Below are positions 63,531 through 64,000 of a stretch of DNA of 64,000 nucleotides, piece by piece. The first letter of the stretch is position 1; each line of letters opens with the position of its first letter. The position numbers and the translations under genes are program-made. The notes below the pieces were generated by a model that was not told the DNA's origin, did not search any database, and saw only the letters and a list, made by a program, of their open reading frames with translations. Source of the stretch: Chimonanthus salicifolius (taxonomy: Eukaryota; Streptophyta; Magnoliopsida; Laurales; Calycanthaceae); the NCBI GenBank assembly GCA_013350335.1, contig CM023537.1:10906438-10970437 (forward strand), in the 5' to 3' direction.

Positions 63531-64000
63531 GTATTCCTTATGGACGCGGACCATTTAGAATATAGATTTAGAAGATTAATGTTTTTTATTTAAAAATAAA
63601 TAAACACTTTCCTAACAGTAGTATATAATGGTTCATAAAAATCAACAATTTATAAAAAACGATTTTTAATATTTAAAATTATAAGAGCAAATGATGAGAT
63701 GAAGATAAAATTTTATTTTATTTTTATTGTTCTTTTAATTTTCTATTTATATCATGATTAAAAAGATAGTCTATTTAATGAAAATAATTCTAAATAAGAA
63801 GGCTTTAGAGTTTTGGAGTGTAAATATAAATCTTAATTTTCTACTGTCAAAATTATTCTGTCATCATTTATCTCGTGCAAGGCCTCTTAGAGCATTCAAC
63901 CAATCATTGGTTCATGTGTAAGTCTTTCTATCCACACATATCGGATAACTCTATGAAAAGTGGTCTTTTGGAGTGAAGTGAGAATCGAATTCTAGACTTC

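Larger units (their letters stand above)
61430..63885. repeat. Segmental tandem duplication, copy 2
   Basis: Second copy of the block at 59080-60425, in the same orientation and about 2.35 kb away. It carries paralogue B. It is longer because about 1.2 kb (62345-63530) separates the promoter from the upstream segment. Divergence of the non-coding parts indicates an old duplication. Confidence 0.85.

Overview
This window is nuclear DNA of a flowering plant. It carries plant-only genes (an ATG101 split by multi-kilobase introns, a thylakoid processing peptidase, a plant kinesin-12, a plant Lines homologue). Introns follow GT-AG, intergenic DNA is very AT-rich, and the window is loaded with plant L1 and RTE LINEs, Ty1/copia and LTR remnants, tRNA-derived SINEs and hAT-type MITEs. 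Intron sizes and repeat content suggest a large-genome, probably woody, non-grass angiosperm; I cannot name a species.

Layout. (1) 1952-10232, minus: a kinesin-12 of the phragmoplast-orienting (POK/KIN-12C-D) type with 21 recognisable exons. The motor is intact. The exon 18/19 join is one base out of frame, and the C-terminal tail decays into shifted frames and stops (1580-1951). (2) 10233-14805: AT-rich intergenic DNA with one SINE, separating the kinesin from a divergent neighbour. (3) 14806-30791, plus: ATG101, seven exons, 217 aa, intact. Its 7.9-kb intron 3 holds a dead L1 LINE, split by a 2.3-kb solo LTR, which is itself split at its end by a 517-bp hAT MITE; each target-site duplication is readable. 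(4) 30792-39323: long AT-rich gene desert with one SINE that has a perfect 11-bp target duplication. (5) 39669-43302, plus: thylakoidal processing peptidase (type I signal peptidase), six exons, 401 aa, with an in-frame 45-bp tandem duplication in its C-terminal tail. (6) 43303-46441: nested MITEs. (7) 46442-57123, plus: homologue of Drosophila Lines/human LINS1, twelve exons, 687 aa. A CT microsatellite sits directly on its first splice donor, and introns 3, 7 and 10 are rich in MITE and LINE remnants. (8) 59293-62133, minus: two tandem paralogous intronless genes (159 and 160 aa) of a family I do not recognise, each with a TATA box at a similar distance, inside a larger segmental duplication.

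The genes do not form a pathway. They are unrelated housekeeping-type plant genes (cytokinesis, autophagy, plastid protein processing, an unknown Lines function) plus a lineage-specific pair. I see no operon-like or defence cluster, CRISPR, tRNA or rRNA gene, and no evidence of a previously undescribed multi-gene system. The points most worth a second look are the kinesin lesions, the duplicated peptidase tail, the microsatellite at the Lines splice donor, the three-level transposon nest in ATG101, and the unrecognised tandem gene pair. Exon boundaries come from hand-reading splice sites and phases; no transcript data were available.
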